From Bryobacteraceae bacterium (GTDB taxonomy: Bacteria > Acidobacteriota > Terriglobia > Bryobacterales > Bryobacteraceae): a stretch of 48,280 bases of DNA. Under the pieces are notes generated by a model that saw only the letters and a list, made by a program, of their open reading frames with translations, was not told where the DNA came from and searched no databases. The position numbers were made by a program, and so were the translations under genes. How positions within the stretch are numbered: the first letter of the stretch is position 1; each line of letters starts with the position of its first letter. The stretch spans positions 1-48,280 of the forward strand of contig JASHSS010000440.1 of assembly GCA_030038565.1 (NCBI GenBank), read 5' to 3'. Of the stretch, positions 1-11,165 are shown piece after piece.

Positions 1-1
1 G

Positions 2-1639
2 TCACCTCTCGCCGACTTCCTGCATGGTGGGCAGGGCTGAGGCGTTCCATCCGCCACCGAGAGCCTGGATCAGCAGCACGCTGGCGGTCATGCGGCGGGT
101 TTGCAAATCGACGGCGCTACGCTCATCCTGCAAGGCGATGGACTGGGTGGTGATGACCTGCAGGTAGGTGGCGATTCCACCGATGTACTGGGCGCGGGAA
201 AGGGTCAAGGAGCGCTCGGCGGCTTTGACGGCCTGATCCGTGACGGCGGCTTCGTTTTCGAGGACGCGCAGGGCGGAGAGGTTGTCTTCCACCTGCTGGA
301 GGGCGGTGAGAACGGTCTGCCGGTAATTGGCGGCGGTGGCGTCGAAAGCCGCCTGGTACTGCTGCACAGTGGCGCGACGCTTGCCAGCATCGAAGAGAGT
401 CTGCGCCAGTTGCGGCCCAATGCTCCAGAAGCGGCTGGGCCAGGTGATCCAGTCGAAGAAGTTGAAATAGTTGCTGGATTCGACTCCGGCCGATGCGCTG
501 AGGGTCAGGGTGGGGTAGAAGGCCGCCATGGCGATGCCGATCTGCTGGTTGGCGGCGGCGGCAGACCGTTCGGCCGCGGCCACATCGGGGCGGCGCTCCA
601 GCAGAACCGAAGGCAAACTCACCGGGATGCGCGGAGGCGGCACGTGGATGGGCGCTCGCGGGATGGAGAACTCCGCCGGCGGCCGGCCGATCAGTATGGC
701 GATGGCGTGCTCCAACTGGGTGCGCTGGACTTCCAGATCGACGAGGGAGGCCTGCGTAGTGTAGAGCTGGGTTTCCGCCTGGGCCACGTCGGAGTCGGAA
801 GCCACGCCGCCGGCGTAGCGATTGCGGGTAAGGGTGAGATACTCCTGGTAAGACTTGGCGGTTTCGTCGAGGAGCGCGATATCCCCATCGGTCCCATGCA
901 GTTGGAAATAGTCCTGGGCGAGTTCCGACTGATACAGGAGGCGGGCGTTTTCTAACTGGGCTGCGGTGGCTTGCGCGGTCTGGGCGCTGGCGGCGACAGT
1001 GCGGTGGATGCTTCCCCAGAGGTCCACGGTATAGGAAGCGTTCGCGCCAAGATCGTAGACGCCCAGCGCGGCGCTGTTGGCGCTAATGGCTTCGGCGCTG
1101 GTGCCGGCGCGCGTGGAAGCCTTCTCACCGGTGGCCGAGACGGACGCGCTGACGAAAGGATACAGAGCGGAGCGCGCCTCACGCACCATGGCGCGGGACT
1201 CCCGGTAGTTGGCCTCGGCCTGGAGAACGTTCTGGTTGGAGATGGCTACCTGCTCTTCGAGTTGGTTGAGGGCGGGGTCGCCGAAGATCTCCCACCAGTT
1301 GCCGCGCAGCACGTCATCGTTGGGCTGGGCTTCCTTCCAGCCTGGGGGTGGAGCTTCCTTGAAAGTCTCCGGCACGGCGATGGTGGGGGTCTTGTAAGGG
1401 GGGACCTTGAGGCAGCCAGTGGTAATGAGGGCGGCGGCGAACAGCGGCAGGGTCTTCACCACGGAGGCACGGAGGGCACGGAGAAACCACGGAGAAAACC
1501 GGGAGAGCGGCGCGGTGCTCGGGGCGGGCGGGGTCTTCACCACGGAGGCACGGAGGGCACGGAGAAACCACGGAGAAAACGAAGGTAGAAAGCGCGGAGA
1601 AAACCGGAAGCCAGGATGCGGAGATTCGGGTTGGCGCAT
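2..1639 (-). CDS. NodT/TolC-family efflux outer-membrane factor lipoprotein
   Basis: 545-aa ORF. Lipobox-like LITTGC, OMF motifs (NWWEIFGDPALNQLEEQ..., ERRPDVAAAERSAAAANQQIGIA, FDAGKRRATVQQ). Immediately downstream of RND permease genes. The N-terminal ~60 aa are encoded by a duplicated nucleotide repeat, so the start is uncertain. Confidence 0.9.
   Translation of the reverse strand: MRQPESPHPGFRFSPRFLPSFSPWFLRALRASVVKTPPAPSTAPLSRFSPWFLRALRASVVKTLPLFAAALITTGCLKVPPYKTPTIAVPETFKEAPPPGWKEAQPNDDVLRGNWWEIFGDPALNQLEEQVAISNQNVLQAEANYRESRAMVREARSALYPFVSASVSATGEKASTRAGTSAEAISANSAALGVYDLGANASYTVDLWGSIHRTVAASAQTAQATAAQLENARLLYQSELAQDYFQLHGTDGDIALLDETAKSYQEYLTLTRNRYAGGVASDSDVAQAETQLYTTQASLVDLEVQRTQLEHAIAILIGRPPAEFSIPRAPIHVPPPRIPVSLPSVLLERRPDVAAAERSAAAANQQIGIAMAAFYPTLTLSASAGVESSNYFNFFDWITWPSRFWSIGPQLAQTLFDAGKRRATVQQYQAAFDATAANYRQTVLTALQQVEDNLSALRVLENEAAVTDQAVKAAERSLTLSRAQYIGGIATYLQVITTQSIALQDERSAVDLQTRRMTASVLLIQALGGGWNASALPTMQEVGER
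1450..1580. repeat. Two identical ~50-bp copies (81-bp period) of gggtcttcaccacggaggcacggagggcacggagaaaccacggagaaaac
   Basis: Copies at 1450-1499 and 1531-1580 are identical by eye. A degenerate partial copy follows (agcgcggagaaaacc, ~1590-1605). Confidence 0.9.
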
Positions 1640-1645
1640 GGGCGA

Positions 1646-4600
1646 TTATCCTTCGATGGGCGCGAACGGTCGGCGATTGACGCCGCGTACACGCTCCCAC
1701 CAATGCTGCACGCGGTCGAAGTAGAGGTACACGACCGGGGTGGTGAACAGAGTCAGCGCCTGGCTCATGAGCAGGCCGCCGATGATGGTGATGCCCAGGG
1801 GGCGGCGCAATTCCGATCCGGTGCCGGTGCCGAGGGCCAGGGGCAGGGCGCCCAGCATAGCGGCGAAGGTGGTCATGAGGATGGGACGGAAGCGCAGCAG
1901 GCTGGCTTCGAAAATGGCGTCGCGAGGGCTTTTCCCCTCGTAGCGTTCGGCGCCCAGGGCGAAATCGACGATCAGGATGCCGTTCTTCTTGACCAGGCCG
2001 ATCAGGAGGATGATGCCGATCATGGCGATGATGCTGAGGTCCGTGTGGGTGAGGAGGAGGGCCAGTTGCGCACCTACGCCGGCGGAGGGGAGCGTGGAAA
2101 GAATCGTGACCGGATGGATATAGCTTTCGTAGAGGATGCCGAGCATGAGGTAGACGGCCGTGAGCGCGGCAGCGATCAGATAGGGTTCGTTGGCGAGCGA
2201 ATCCTGGAAAGCCGCCGCGGTGCCGGAATAGCCAGGCTCGATGGTCGGCGGAAGACCAATTTTACGGGACGCGGCGTCAATAGCCAGGACGGCATCGCCC
2301 AACGCCACGCCGGGCTGCAAGTTGAAGGAGATGGTAACCGAGGGAAACAGGCCCTGGTGGTTGACCGCCAGGGGCGCCACGGTTGGGCCGAAATGGGAGA
2401 TGGCGCTTAAGGGAACCTGCTGGCCGGTGGGCGAGTGCACATAGATGGTTCGCAAAGTGAGCGGATTTTGCCAATACTGCGGGGCGACTTCCATGACCAC
2501 GTGGTACTGGTTGAGCGACTTATACATGGTGGAGACCTGGCGCTGGCCGAAGGCATCGTACAGCACGTTGTCGATCAACTGGGAGGAGATGCCGAAACGC
2601 GAGGCGGTATCGCGGTCGTAGACGACCATGGATTGCAGGCCGCTGTTCTGCTGGTCGGTGTTGACGTCCACGATGATGGGGATTTTCTTCAACTGCTGGA
2701 ACATCAGGGGAGCGTAATGGACCAGGTCCTGGAGATTATCGCCGCGCATGGTGTATTGATACAGCGCGGCGGTGCTGTGTCCGCCCACACGGAGATCCTG
2801 GGAAGCCTGCAGGTACAAGGTCGCGCCGGGGATTTTGGCGAGCTTGGGGCGCAGGCGCTGCATGATGTAATCGACCGTGATGTTGCGCTCGGACATCGGC
2901 TTAAGGGCCACGAACATGCGTCCCTGGTTGATGGTGGATGCGCTGCCTCCGCTTCCGCTACCGGTAAAGCCGTTGACGGTATCCACGGCGGGGTCGGCAG
3001 CTACGATGTTGACCATCTGGAGGAGGATGTTGTCCATGGACTGAAACGATGTGTCCTGGTCGGCGAGGATCGAGCCGACCATGCGTCCGTTGTCCTGCTC
3101 GGGGAAGAAGCCCTTGGGCACGCGGATGAAGAGGAACACGTTGAGGCCGATGGTGGCCAACAGAACCATAAGGGTGGCGAAGGCATGACGGAGGACCACC
3201 GCGAGGAGCCTGCCGTAGAGGCGCACGACCCAGTTGAAAACGGTTTCGACCGCCTGGTAGAGCCATCCGTGTTCTTCGTGCTGGCGCAGCAGGTGGGCGC
3301 ACATCATGGGGGTGGCGGTGAGGGAGACCAGCATGGAGACCCCGATAGCCACCGAAAGGGTGATGGCGAATTCGTGCAGGAGGCGTCCGACGATGCCGCC
3401 CATCAGCAGCAGGGGAATGAACACGGCGATCAGCGAGACGCTCATGGTGACGACGGTGGGGCCGATTTCCTGAGCGCCCTTCAAGGCAGCGGGAAATGGG
3501 CCCATGCCGACTTCCAGGTAGCGGGTGATATTCTCGATCACCACGATGGCGTCATCGACGACGAAACCGGTGGAGATAGTGAGGGCCATCAAGGAAAGGT
3601 TGTCGAGGCTGTAGCCGCACAGGTACATCACGCCGAAGGTTCCCAACAACGAGACCGGAACGGCGATGCTGGGAATGAAGGTGCTGCGGGCATTCTTGAG
3701 GAAGACGAAGACCACCAGGACCACGAGCGCCACCGAGATCAGCAGGGTTCTCTCGACATCGTGGACCGAGGCGCGAATGGTCTGGGTCTGGTCCATGGCG
3801 ATCTGCAAGTCGATGGAGGCGGGAATGGCGGCGTGGACCTGGGGCAGGACGGCGCGGAGACGATCCACGGTATCGATGATGTTGGCGCCCGGCTGGCGGA
3901 AGATGATCACCAGCACGGAGGGTTTGCCATTGGCGTAGCCGGCATTGCGGAGGTCCTCCACCGAATCGACCGCCGTGCCGACATCGGAAACGCGGACGCT
4001 GGCGCCGTTGTGATAGGCGATCAGCAGCGGCTGATAATCGACGGCCTTGAACAACTGGTCATTGGCGCCGACCTCGTACATGGTGTTGCCATTGGCGAAG
4101 TGCCCCTTGGGGGTGTTGGCGTTGGCCGAGGCCAGGACGGTGCGGACCTGCTCGAGGCCGATGCCGTATTTGTTGAGGGCATCGGGGTTCAACTCGACGC
4201 GCACGCCGGGTAGAGCGCTACCCCCTACCACCACCTGCCCGACGCCCTGAACCTGGGAGAGCTTCTGGGCCATGATGGTGGACGCGGCGTCGTACATCTG
4301 GCCCTTGCCGAGGGTTGTGGAGGTGAGGGCGAGCATGAAGATAGGCGAATCGGCGGGATTCACCTTTCGGTAATTGGGGTTGCTGGGGAGATTGGAGGGC
4401 AGATACCCGCGGGCGGCGGCGATGGCTGCCTGCACGTCGCGGGCGGCGGCGTCGATGTTGCGGTTGAGATCGAACTGGAGGGTGATGCTGCTCGCGCCGA
4501 GGGTGCTCGAAGAGGTCATTTCGGTAACCGCGGCGATGCGTCCGAACTGGCGCTCGAGGGGGGTGGCGACCGACGAGGCCATGGTTTCGGGGCTGGCGCC

Positions 4601-4756
4601 GGGCAAGGCCGTGCTCACCGAGATCGTAGGAAAATCCACCTGCGGTAGAGGCGAGACAGGGAGAATCTTGAAGGCGACGGCGCCGGCCAGGGCAATGGCG
4701 ACGGTGAGAAGAGTGGTAGCGACCGGGCGGTGGACGAAGGGCGCGGAAATATTCAT
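1646..4756 (-). CDS. RND efflux permease (MdtB/MdtC/AcrB-like)
   Basis: 1036 aa. [76 protein letters not shown] motifs. Confidence 0.95.
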   Translation of the reverse strand: MNISAPFVHRPVATTLLTVAIALAGAVAFKILPVSPLPQVDFPTISVSTALPGASPETMASSVATPLERQFGRIAAVTEMTSSSTLGASSITLQFDLNRNIDAAARDVQAAIAAARGYLPSNLPSNPNYRKVNPADSPIFMLALTSTTLGKGQMYDAASTIMAQKLSQVQGVGQVVVGGSALPGVRVELNPDALNKYGIGLEQVRTVLASANANTPKGHFANGNTMYEVGANDQLFKAVDYQPLLIAYHNGASVRVSDVGTAVDSVEDLRNAGYANGKPSVLVIIFRQPGANIIDTVDRLRAVLPQVHAAIPASIDLQIAMDQTQTIRASVHDVERTLLISVALVVLVVFVFLKNARSTFIPSIAVPVSLLGTFGVMYLCGYSLDNLSLMALTISTGFVVDDAIVVIENITRYLEVGMGPFPAALKGAQEIGPTVVTMSVSLIAVFIPLLLMGGIVGRLLHEFAITLSVAIGVSMLVSLTATPMMCAHLLRQHEEHGWLYQAVETVFNWVVRLYGRLLAVVLRHAFATLMVLLATIGLNVFLFIRVPKGFFPEQDNGRMVGSILADQDTSFQSMDNILLQMVNIVAADPAVDTVNGFTGSGSGGSASTINQGRMFVALKPMSERNITVDYIMQRLRPKLAKIPGATLYLQASQDLRVGGHSTAALYQYTMRGDNLQDLVHYAPLMFQQLKKIPIIVDVNTDQQNSGLQSMVVYDRDTASRFGISSQLIDNVLYDAFGQRQVSTMYKSLNQYHVVMEVAPQYWQNPLTLRTIYVHSPTGQQVPLSAISHFGPTVAPLAVNHQGLFPSVTISFNLQPGVALGDAVLAIDAASRKIGLPPTIEPGYSGTAAAFQDSLANEPYLIAAALTAVYLMLGILYESYIHPVTILSTLPSAGVGAQLALLLTHTDLSIIAMIGIILLIGLVKKNGILIVDFALGAERYEGKSPRDAIFEASLLRFRPILMTTFAAMLGALPLALGTGTGSELRRPLGITIIGGLLMSQALTLFTTPVVYLYFDRVQHWWERVRGVNRRPFAPIEG

Positions 4757-4760
4757 GGCA

Positions 4761-7700
4761 TCACTCCGCGGGAACCACCCCGGGATCCAGATCGGGGCTG
4801 ATTTCGGTATGCCCGGGGCGCGAGAAGCGGCGGGCCAAACGGTCGAAGAACAGATAAATCACCGGGGTGGTGAAGAGGGTCAGCATCTGGCTGATGAGAA
4901 GGCCGCCGATCATGGTGATGCCGAGGGGACGGCGCAGTTCGGAGCCGGTGCCGGTGCCGAGAGCCAGTGGTACGGCGCCGAGCAGGGCGGCCATGGTGGT
5001 CATCATGATGGGACGGAAGCGCAGCAGGCAGGCCTGGTAGATGGCGTCGATGGGGGCCATGCCTTCTTTTCGTTCGGCATCCAGGGCGAAATCGATCATC
5101 ATGATGCCGTTCTTCTTGACGATGCCGATCAGGAGGACAATGCCGATCAGGGAGATGACGCTGAAATCCTGGCCGCAGACGTTGAGCGCCAGGAGCGCGC
5201 CCACACCCGCCGAGGGAAGCGTGGAGAGGATGGTGATGGGGTGGATATAGCTTTCGTAGAGCACGCCGAGAACGATATACACGGTCACCAGGGCTGCCAG
5301 AATCAGCACCCACTCGTTGGCGAGCGAAGCCTGAAAAGCCTGCGCAGTGCCTTGAAAAGAGGCTTGCAGGCTTTCCGGCATATTGAGATCGTCCTTTACC
5401 CGGTTCACGGCGTTCACGGCATCGCCCAGGGAGGCGTTAGGGGCAAGATTGAAGGAGAGAGTGATGACCGGGAACTGGCCCTGATGGTTGACAGTGATGG
5501 GGACGGCCCGGGTTTCCAGGTGGGTAAACGCGCTGAGCGGGACTTGGCCTCCGTTCGGGAAGACCGTGGAGGAAGCGATGTTTCCGCCGGACACCTGGCT
5601 GCTGGGAATGGATGTCGCGGCAGCGCTGGCGGCAGTGGCTGAATTGGCGGCGGTGGTGGCGGCGGTGCTCGTATTGGAAGGTCCCTGCGAGAGCGCCGAG
5701 GTCGAAGAACCGCCCGCCACCAGGCCCCCTGCGGAGGAGGACGCGGTGGTGGCCGCGGTACGGATAAACAGGTTGCGCAGCTCGGTGGGATTCTGCTGGA
5801 ACTCAGGCTTCACTTCCAGCACCACGTGGTACTGATTGAGCTGCGTGAACATGGTGGACACTTCGCGCTGGCCGTAGGCGTCGTAGAGGGTCTGGTCGAT
5901 CATGGAGGGGGTGATCCCCAGGCGCGAGGCGGTGTCGCGATCGAACACCAGGGTGGTGCGGAGACCTTGCAACTGCTGATCGGTGGCCACATCGGTGAGG
6001 GCGGGGATTTGCTTCAGGCGGGCGACCATGCGGGGAGCGTAGTCGTTGAGCTCGTCGGCGCTGGGGTCTTCCAGGGTGTATTGGAACTGGGTGCGGCTGA
6101 CGCGGTCTTCCACCGTCAGATCCTGCACGGGCTGCATGAACAAGGTGATGCCGGCGACATCGGAGAGGCGCGGCTGGATGCGGCGAATGACATCGCTGGC
6201 GGTGATTTTGCGCTCGGCCAGCGGCTTGAGATTGATAAGAATGCGGCCGCTGTTGAGGGTGGTGTTGGTGCCGTCGATGCCGATGAAGGAGGACAGGCTC
6301 TCGACCGCGGGGTCGGCGAGAATCGCCTTGGCGAGGCGCTGCTGAAGGGCGGACATCTGGGGAAACGACACCGATTGCGCGGCTTCGGAAACGCCTTGGA
6401 TCACGCCGGTATCCTGAATCGGGAAAAAGCCCTTAGGGATGGTGTAGAACTGGTAGCAGGTAAGCGCCAACGTCCCGGCGGCCACCAGGAGCGTGGCGGT
6501 TTGCCAGCGCAGGACAAACTGCAAGATCTTGCCATACACGGCGATGGTGGCTTCGAAGGCGCGTTCGGAGGCGCGGAAGAGACGTCCCTGGGAGGCTTCC
6601 GGCTGGTGCTTCAGCAGCTTGGAGCACATCATGGGCGTCAGGGTGAGGGAGACCACCGCGGAGACCAGGATGGTGACCGCCAGGGTGATGGCGAACTCGC
6701 GGAAGAGCCGGCCGACGATATCACCCATGAAGAGCAGGGGAATGAGCACGGCGATGAGCGAGATGGTGAGGGAGATAATCGTGAAGCCGATCTGCTCGGC
6801 GCCGCGCAGGGCCGCCCGCATGGGCTGCTCACCCTCCTCGATGTAACGCATGATGTTCTCGATCATGACGATGGCGTCGTCCACCACGAAGCCGGTGGAA
6901 ATCGTGAGCGCCATGAGGGTGAGATTGTTGAGGCTGTAACCGAGCAGGTACATGACCCCGAACGTTCCCACCAGCGAGAGCGGAACGGCGATGCTGGGAA
7001 TAACGGTGGCCGACAGGTTGCGCAGGAACAGGAAGATCACCATGACCACCAGGCCGATGGTCAGGAGCAGTTCGAACTGGACGTCCTCGACCGAGGCGCG
7101 GATGGTGTTGGTGCGGTCGGTTAGAATCTTCACGTCAATCGACTTGGGGAGGGTGGAGGTGAGCTGCGGCAGGAGGGTTTCGATGCGGTCCACCACCTGG
7201 ATGATGTTGGCGCCGGGCTGCCGCTGGATGTTCATGATGACCGCCGGCACATCGTTCATCCAGGCGGCCTGGCGGATGTTTTCGACGTCGTCCACCACGT
7301 CAGCGACCTTGGAGAGCTTCACCGGCGCGCCGTTGCGGTAGGCCACGATCAGGGGGCGGTAATCGTCCGAGGAGAGCAACTGGTCGTTGGCGCCGATCTG
7401 GTAATCCTGGTGGAGGCCGTCGAAGTTGCCCTTGGCCTGGTTGACGTTGGCGGCGACGATGGCGCTGCGGATATCTTCCAGGTTGAGGCCGTAGGAGGCC
7501 AGCATGGTGGGGTTGGCCTGGATGCGGACAGCGGGCTTCTGTCCGCCGCTGATGCTGACCAGGCCGACGCCGGGCAACTGCGAAATCTTGGGCGCGAGGC
7601 GGGTGTCGGCCAGGTCTTCCACATGCGAAAGCTGTTCGGTTTTGGAAGTCAGGGCGAGGGTCAGGATGGGGGTGTCGGCGGGATTGGTTTTCGCGTAGAC

Positions 7701-8081
7701 CGGCGGAACCGGAAGGTCCGAGGGGAGATAGGTTCCGGCGGCGTTGATGGATTGCTGCACTTCCTGCTCGGCCACGTCGATGCTGAGGCTGAGGTTAAAT
7801 TGCAGGGTGATGACCGAGCTGCCGTCGGAGCTGGTGGAAGTCATCTGCTGAAGACCCGGCACCTGGCCAAACTGGCGCTCCAGGGGCGAGGTGACGGAAG
7901 AGGACATCACGTCGGGGCTGGCGCCAGGGTAGAAGGTCAGCACCTGGATGGTGGGGTAATCGACCTCTGGCAGCGCCGAGATGGGCAACTGCTTATAAGC
8001 CACGCCTCCGGCGAGGAGGATGCCGATCATCAGGAGCGAGGTTGCGACGGGCCGGAGGATGAATGTCCGGGAAGGACTCAC
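4761..8081 (-). CDS. RND efflux permease (MdtB/MdtC-like) with Ala/Ser/Thr-rich insertion
   Basis: 1106 aa. [84 protein letters not shown]. 4 nt from the next gene. Confidence 0.95.
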   Translation of the reverse strand: MSPSRTFILRPVATSLLMIGILLAGGVAYKQLPISALPEVDYPTIQVLTFYPGASPDVMSSSVTSPLERQFGQVPGLQQMTSTSSDGSSVITLQFNLSLSIDVAEQEVQQSINAAGTYLPSDLPVPPVYAKTNPADTPILTLALTSKTEQLSHVEDLADTRLAPKISQLPGVGLVSISGGQKPAVRIQANPTMLASYGLNLEDIRSAIVAANVNQAKGNFDGLHQDYQIGANDQLLSSDDYRPLIVAYRNGAPVKLSKVADVVDDVENIRQAAWMNDVPAVIMNIQRQPGANIIQVVDRIETLLPQLTSTLPKSIDVKILTDRTNTIRASVEDVQFELLLTIGLVVMVIFLFLRNLSATVIPSIAVPLSLVGTFGVMYLLGYSLNNLTLMALTISTGFVVDDAIVMIENIMRYIEEGEQPMRAALRGAEQIGFTIISLTISLIAVLIPLLFMGDIVGRLFREFAITLAVTILVSAVVSLTLTPMMCSKLLKHQPEASQGRLFRASERAFEATIAVYGKILQFVLRWQTATLLVAAGTLALTCYQFYTIPKGFFPIQDTGVIQGVSEAAQSVSFPQMSALQQRLAKAILADPAVESLSSFIGIDGTNTTLNSGRILINLKPLAERKITASDVIRRIQPRLSDVAGITLFMQPVQDLTVEDRVSRTQFQYTLEDPSADELNDYAPRMVARLKQIPALTDVATDQQLQGLRTTLVFDRDTASRLGITPSMIDQTLYDAYGQREVSTMFTQLNQYHVVLEVKPEFQQNPTELRNLFIRTAATTASSSAGGLVAGGSSTSALSQGPSNTSTAATTAANSATAASAAATSIPSSQVSGGNIASSTVFPNGGQVPLSAFTHLETRAVPITVNHQGQFPVITLSFNLAPNASLGDAVNAVNRVKDDLNMPESLQASFQGTAQAFQASLANEWVLILAALVTVYIVLGVLYESYIHPITILSTLPSAGVGALLALNVCGQDFSVISLIGIVLLIGIVKKNGIMMIDFALDAERKEGMAPIDAIYQACLLRFRPIMMTTMAALLGAVPLALGTGTGSELRRPLGITMIGGLLISQMLTLFTTPVIYLFFDRLARRFSRPGHTEISPDLDPGVVPAE

Positions 8082-9403
8082 TTCTTCTTTCCTCCGGACT
8101 TGCCGGATTTGGATCCCGCGGTGGAGCCCGGCTGGTCGCCGGCAATCTGCACCGTGACCTTGGTACCTTCCGCCAGTTTATCGACCCCCGTCATCACCAG
8201 CACGTCGCCCGGGCCGACGCCGTCCGTAATTTCGGTCGAATCGCCCTCGGTGACCCCCAGAGTGACCGGCCGGACAGTCACGGTCTGGTCGTCCTTGACC
8301 GCATAAACGTAGGTGGTGGTGCTGGTTCGCTGGATGACGGCGGTCGGCACCAGGACCACGCCGGATTTCTCTTCCACCAGCAGGCGCACGTTGACGAACT
8401 GGTTGGGGAAGAGCAGGTTGGCGGGATTATCGAAATTCGCGCGGAGGCGCAGGGAGCCGGTGGTTGGATCGATCTGGTTATCCACGGTGGCGAGCGTCCC
8501 GGAGGCGATCCGGGCGGTATTGGCGCGGTCCCACGCCTCGGCCGTCAAATGCTGGCCGGCGGCCAGTTTGCGGAGCACGGTGGGCAAATCGTCCTCGGCC
8601 ACGGTGAAGATCACGCTGATGGGGTCGATCTGGGTAATCACCACCAAGCCGTTGGAGTCGGTGGTCTGCACGATATTGCCGGGATCCACCAGCCGCAGCC
8701 CCACCCTTCCGGTAATGGGCGCGGTGATGTGGCAGTACACCAGGTCCAGTTGGGCGTTGGCGATCTGCGCCTCGTCGGTTTTCACGACGCCTTCGTCCTG
8801 CAAAACCGTGGCCTTCTGGGTGGTCAATTGTTGTTCGGGAATGGCGTTCTGCGCCAGCAGCTTGGTGTAGCGATCCTGGTCGATGCGGGCGTTGTTGAGA
8901 ATGGCCTGGTCACGGAGCAGGGCTCCTTGGGCCTGCTGCAACATGACCTCAAAGGGACGCGGGTCGATGAGCGCCAGGAGGTCGCCTTTGTGGACAATGT
9001 CGCCCTCGTTGTAGTGGATTTCCATCAACTGGCCGCTCACCACGCTCTTGATCACGTCCGTGTAGATGGGGGTGACAGAGCCGAGGCCAGTGATGACGAC
9101 CCCGATATTGCCCCGGCGGGCCTTGGCGGCCACTACGGGCACGGCGCCCGAAAGGCCCTTTTTGCCGGATTTCGCCGCAGTGGGCGCGGGGGCCAGCAGG
9201 GTTTCGGCCTTGGGGCCGTAGCGCCAGGCGGCGAAGGCCAGCAGCGCCAGAACCGGCAGCCACAACCAACGCCAACCAGAGCGGCGGCCTTCCGGAGGTT
9301 TGCCCAATGGAAGTTTGGTGACCGGAAGCTTGGTGGCGGGTTTGGTGGCGGGAGACCCGATCAGCCCGCCCGGCTCCATAGCAGGGGGAGGTTGTTCCGT
9401 CAT
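8078..9403 (-). CDS. RND efflux membrane-fusion protein (MdtA-like, HlyD family)
   Basis: 441 aa. [74 protein letters not shown]. 4-nt overlap with the permease gene. Confidence 0.95.
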   Translation of the reverse strand: MTEQPPPAMEPGGLIGSPATKPATKLPVTKLPLGKPPEGRRSGWRWLWLPVLALLAFAAWRYGPKAETLLAPAPTAAKSGKKGLSGAVPVVAAKARRGNIGVVITGLGSVTPIYTDVIKSVVSGQLMEIHYNEGDIVHKGDLLALIDPRPFEVMLQQAQGALLRDQAILNNARIDQDRYTKLLAQNAIPEQQLTTQKATVLQDEGVVKTDEAQIANAQLDLVYCHITAPITGRVGLRLVDPGNIVQTTDSNGLVVITQIDPISVIFTVAEDDLPTVLRKLAAGQHLTAEAWDRANTARIASGTLATVDNQIDPTTGSLRLRANFDNPANLLFPNQFVNVRLLVEEKSGVVLVPTAVIQRTSTTTYVYAVKDDQTVTVRPVTLGVTEGDSTEITDGVGPGDVLVMTGVDKLAEGTKVTVQIAGDQPGSTAGSKSGKSGGKKK

Positions 9404-10006
9404 TTCACCACCCAGTCAATCGCTTTGCAATGTGGAAACAGCATACCGAATACCTCTTACGAGCATAAATCGCGGGATGCACCCAGCGACATAGCCCTTC
9501 CGAGCATAAAGCGCCTATCCGGTCGGCCCGAACTGGTAGGGCCACAGCCACCCACGCCGACGTGGGGAAGCCGGTGGAACCCATCGCGGTAGGGGTCGGT
9601 TGGCTATCCCGGAAATTCACAGTGAGATGTCTTATTCTACAACAACCTCCAAAGGTCGTAGCGGGAGCCTCATCCCTGTTTGGGGGTCAGTCGGAGGCCT
9701 TTCCGGGTCTACGGGAAGTAGCGCTCTAATGAGTAATGCCACGCATGCGTGGCAATTTCCCGCGCGGACCGTACCGCTGCGACACGCCGGTACTTGGATT
9801 GTGGCGATTCGCGGCGCCGTACACCGGTCCCAGACCTGTTGCCGGGTCCGCGCGTTGCGCACCTGGAAAGCCGCGCCGGGGTCCAGTGTCCAACGGGCAC
9901 TGCCAAGGGCACCCGCAGCGCATTCCCTTAGCCGTAGCCCTCGCGTTTGGGAGGGACAGCCGAAGTCTGCCGAGCCCCATTTTGGGAGTATAGTTCTTAG
10001 TGACGT

Positions 10007-11104
10007 ATGTGGAAAACTACAACATCTATAGCTGCGGCGGCGCTGACGGGATCGATGCTCGTGGCCTTCGCGCAGACCCCGCCCCCTCAGGCGGCGCCGG
10101 CTTCGGGGCAACCGCCCGCACCGGCGGCAGGACGCGGAAGAGGCGGATTCCAGCCTCCCCTGCCGCCCGGTCCCAACCCCAACTCGCAGTACCGCCTGGG
10201 GCCGGACTCAATGGCGCAGGAGGGCGTGCCGAAGGGCGAGATCCGCGGGCCGTACACGCTGCCGAGCCAGGTATATCCGGGCACCCAGCACACCTATTGG
10301 GTGTATGTGCCGGCGCAGTACGACCCGGCGACGCCCGCCAGCCTGATGGTGTTCCAGGACGGGCAGGCGTTCAAGGACGAGAACGGCGATCTGCGGGCCC
10401 AGAACGTGATGGACAACCTGATCTACCGGCGGGAGATTCCGGTGATGATCGGGGTGTTCATCAATCCGGGACGGCGGCCGGATCAGCCGGAGCCCAGTCC
10501 GCAAACCGGCTGGGGCGATGGAACCACCAACCGCGGCATCGAGTACAACACACCGGACGACCGGTACGCGCGGGTGATCACTGAAGAACTGATGCCGGAG
10601 CTTTACAGGCAGTACAACATCTCGAAGGATCCGGAGCAGCACGGCATCGGCGGATCGAGTTCCGGGGCGATTGCGGCGTTCGCGGTGGCCTGGGAACGGC
10701 CCAACGATTTCCGGAAGGTGCTGAGCAGCGTGGGCAGCTTCGTGAATCTACAGGGCGGCGATGTGTATCCGGAGCGGGTGCTGGCCAGCGAGAAGAAGCC
10801 CATCCGCGTGTTCCTGTGCGACGGGCGCAACGACAACCGGGGGATCGGGCGCAACGGGTACGACCCGAGGCGCGATTGGTTCTACCAGAATGTCCGGCTG
10901 ATGAAAGCTCTTACGGCCAAGGGTTACGACGTGAATTATTCCTGGGGCATAAATCTGCACGGGCAAAAATTCAGCGGGATGATCCTGCCGGACATGATGC
11001 GCTGGCTGTGGCGCGATGGCCCGGTTTCGACCGATCCCAACGACATGGTGGAGCGAGGTTTTCGGCAGGCCGCGGGGAAGAAGGCCGAGACGCCGCAGAA
11101 ATAG
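10007..11104 (+). CDS. Secreted esterase-like alpha/beta hydrolase (Esterase D / enterochelin esterase / CE1-like)
   Basis: 365 aa with signal peptide ([23 protein letters not shown]). [26 protein letters not shown] and [23 protein letters not shown] (GxSxG-type nucleophile context). Confidence 0.85.
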   Translation: MWKTTTSIAAAALTGSMLVAFAQTPPPQAAPASGQPPAPAAGRGRGGFQPPLPPGPNPNSQYRLGPDSMAQEGVPKGEIRGPYTLPSQVYPGTQHTYWVYVPAQYDPATPASLMVFQDGQAFKDENGDLRAQNVMDNLIYRREIPVMIGVFINPGRRPDQPEPSPQTGWGDGTTNRGIEYNTPDDRYARVITEELMPELYRQYNISKDPEQHGIGGSSSGAIAAFAVAWERPNDFRKVLSSVGSFVNLQGGDVYPERVLASEKKPIRVFLCDGRNDNRGIGRNGYDPRRDWFYQNVRLMKALTAKGYDVNYSWGINLHGQKFSGMILPDMMRWLWRDGPVSTDPNDMVERGFRQAAGKKAETPQK

Positions 11105-11165
11105 GCAAGGGCGGGCGCGCGGAGACCCAGGCGCCCCGGCCAATTCGCCCGGAGCGAGGGGAACG

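Noticed and set aside
971-1588. Plus-strand ORF encoding HHGGTEGTEKPRRKP repeats
   Set aside because: Antisense to the OMF gene; the peptide is a by-product of a dispersed nucleotide repeat, not a credible protein.
2435-4213. 592-aa plus-strand ORF (also 5826-7124, 8063-9592, 23663-25534)
   Set aside because: Long antisense frames opposite confidently identified genes, with H/D/G/Q-rich low-complexity translations.
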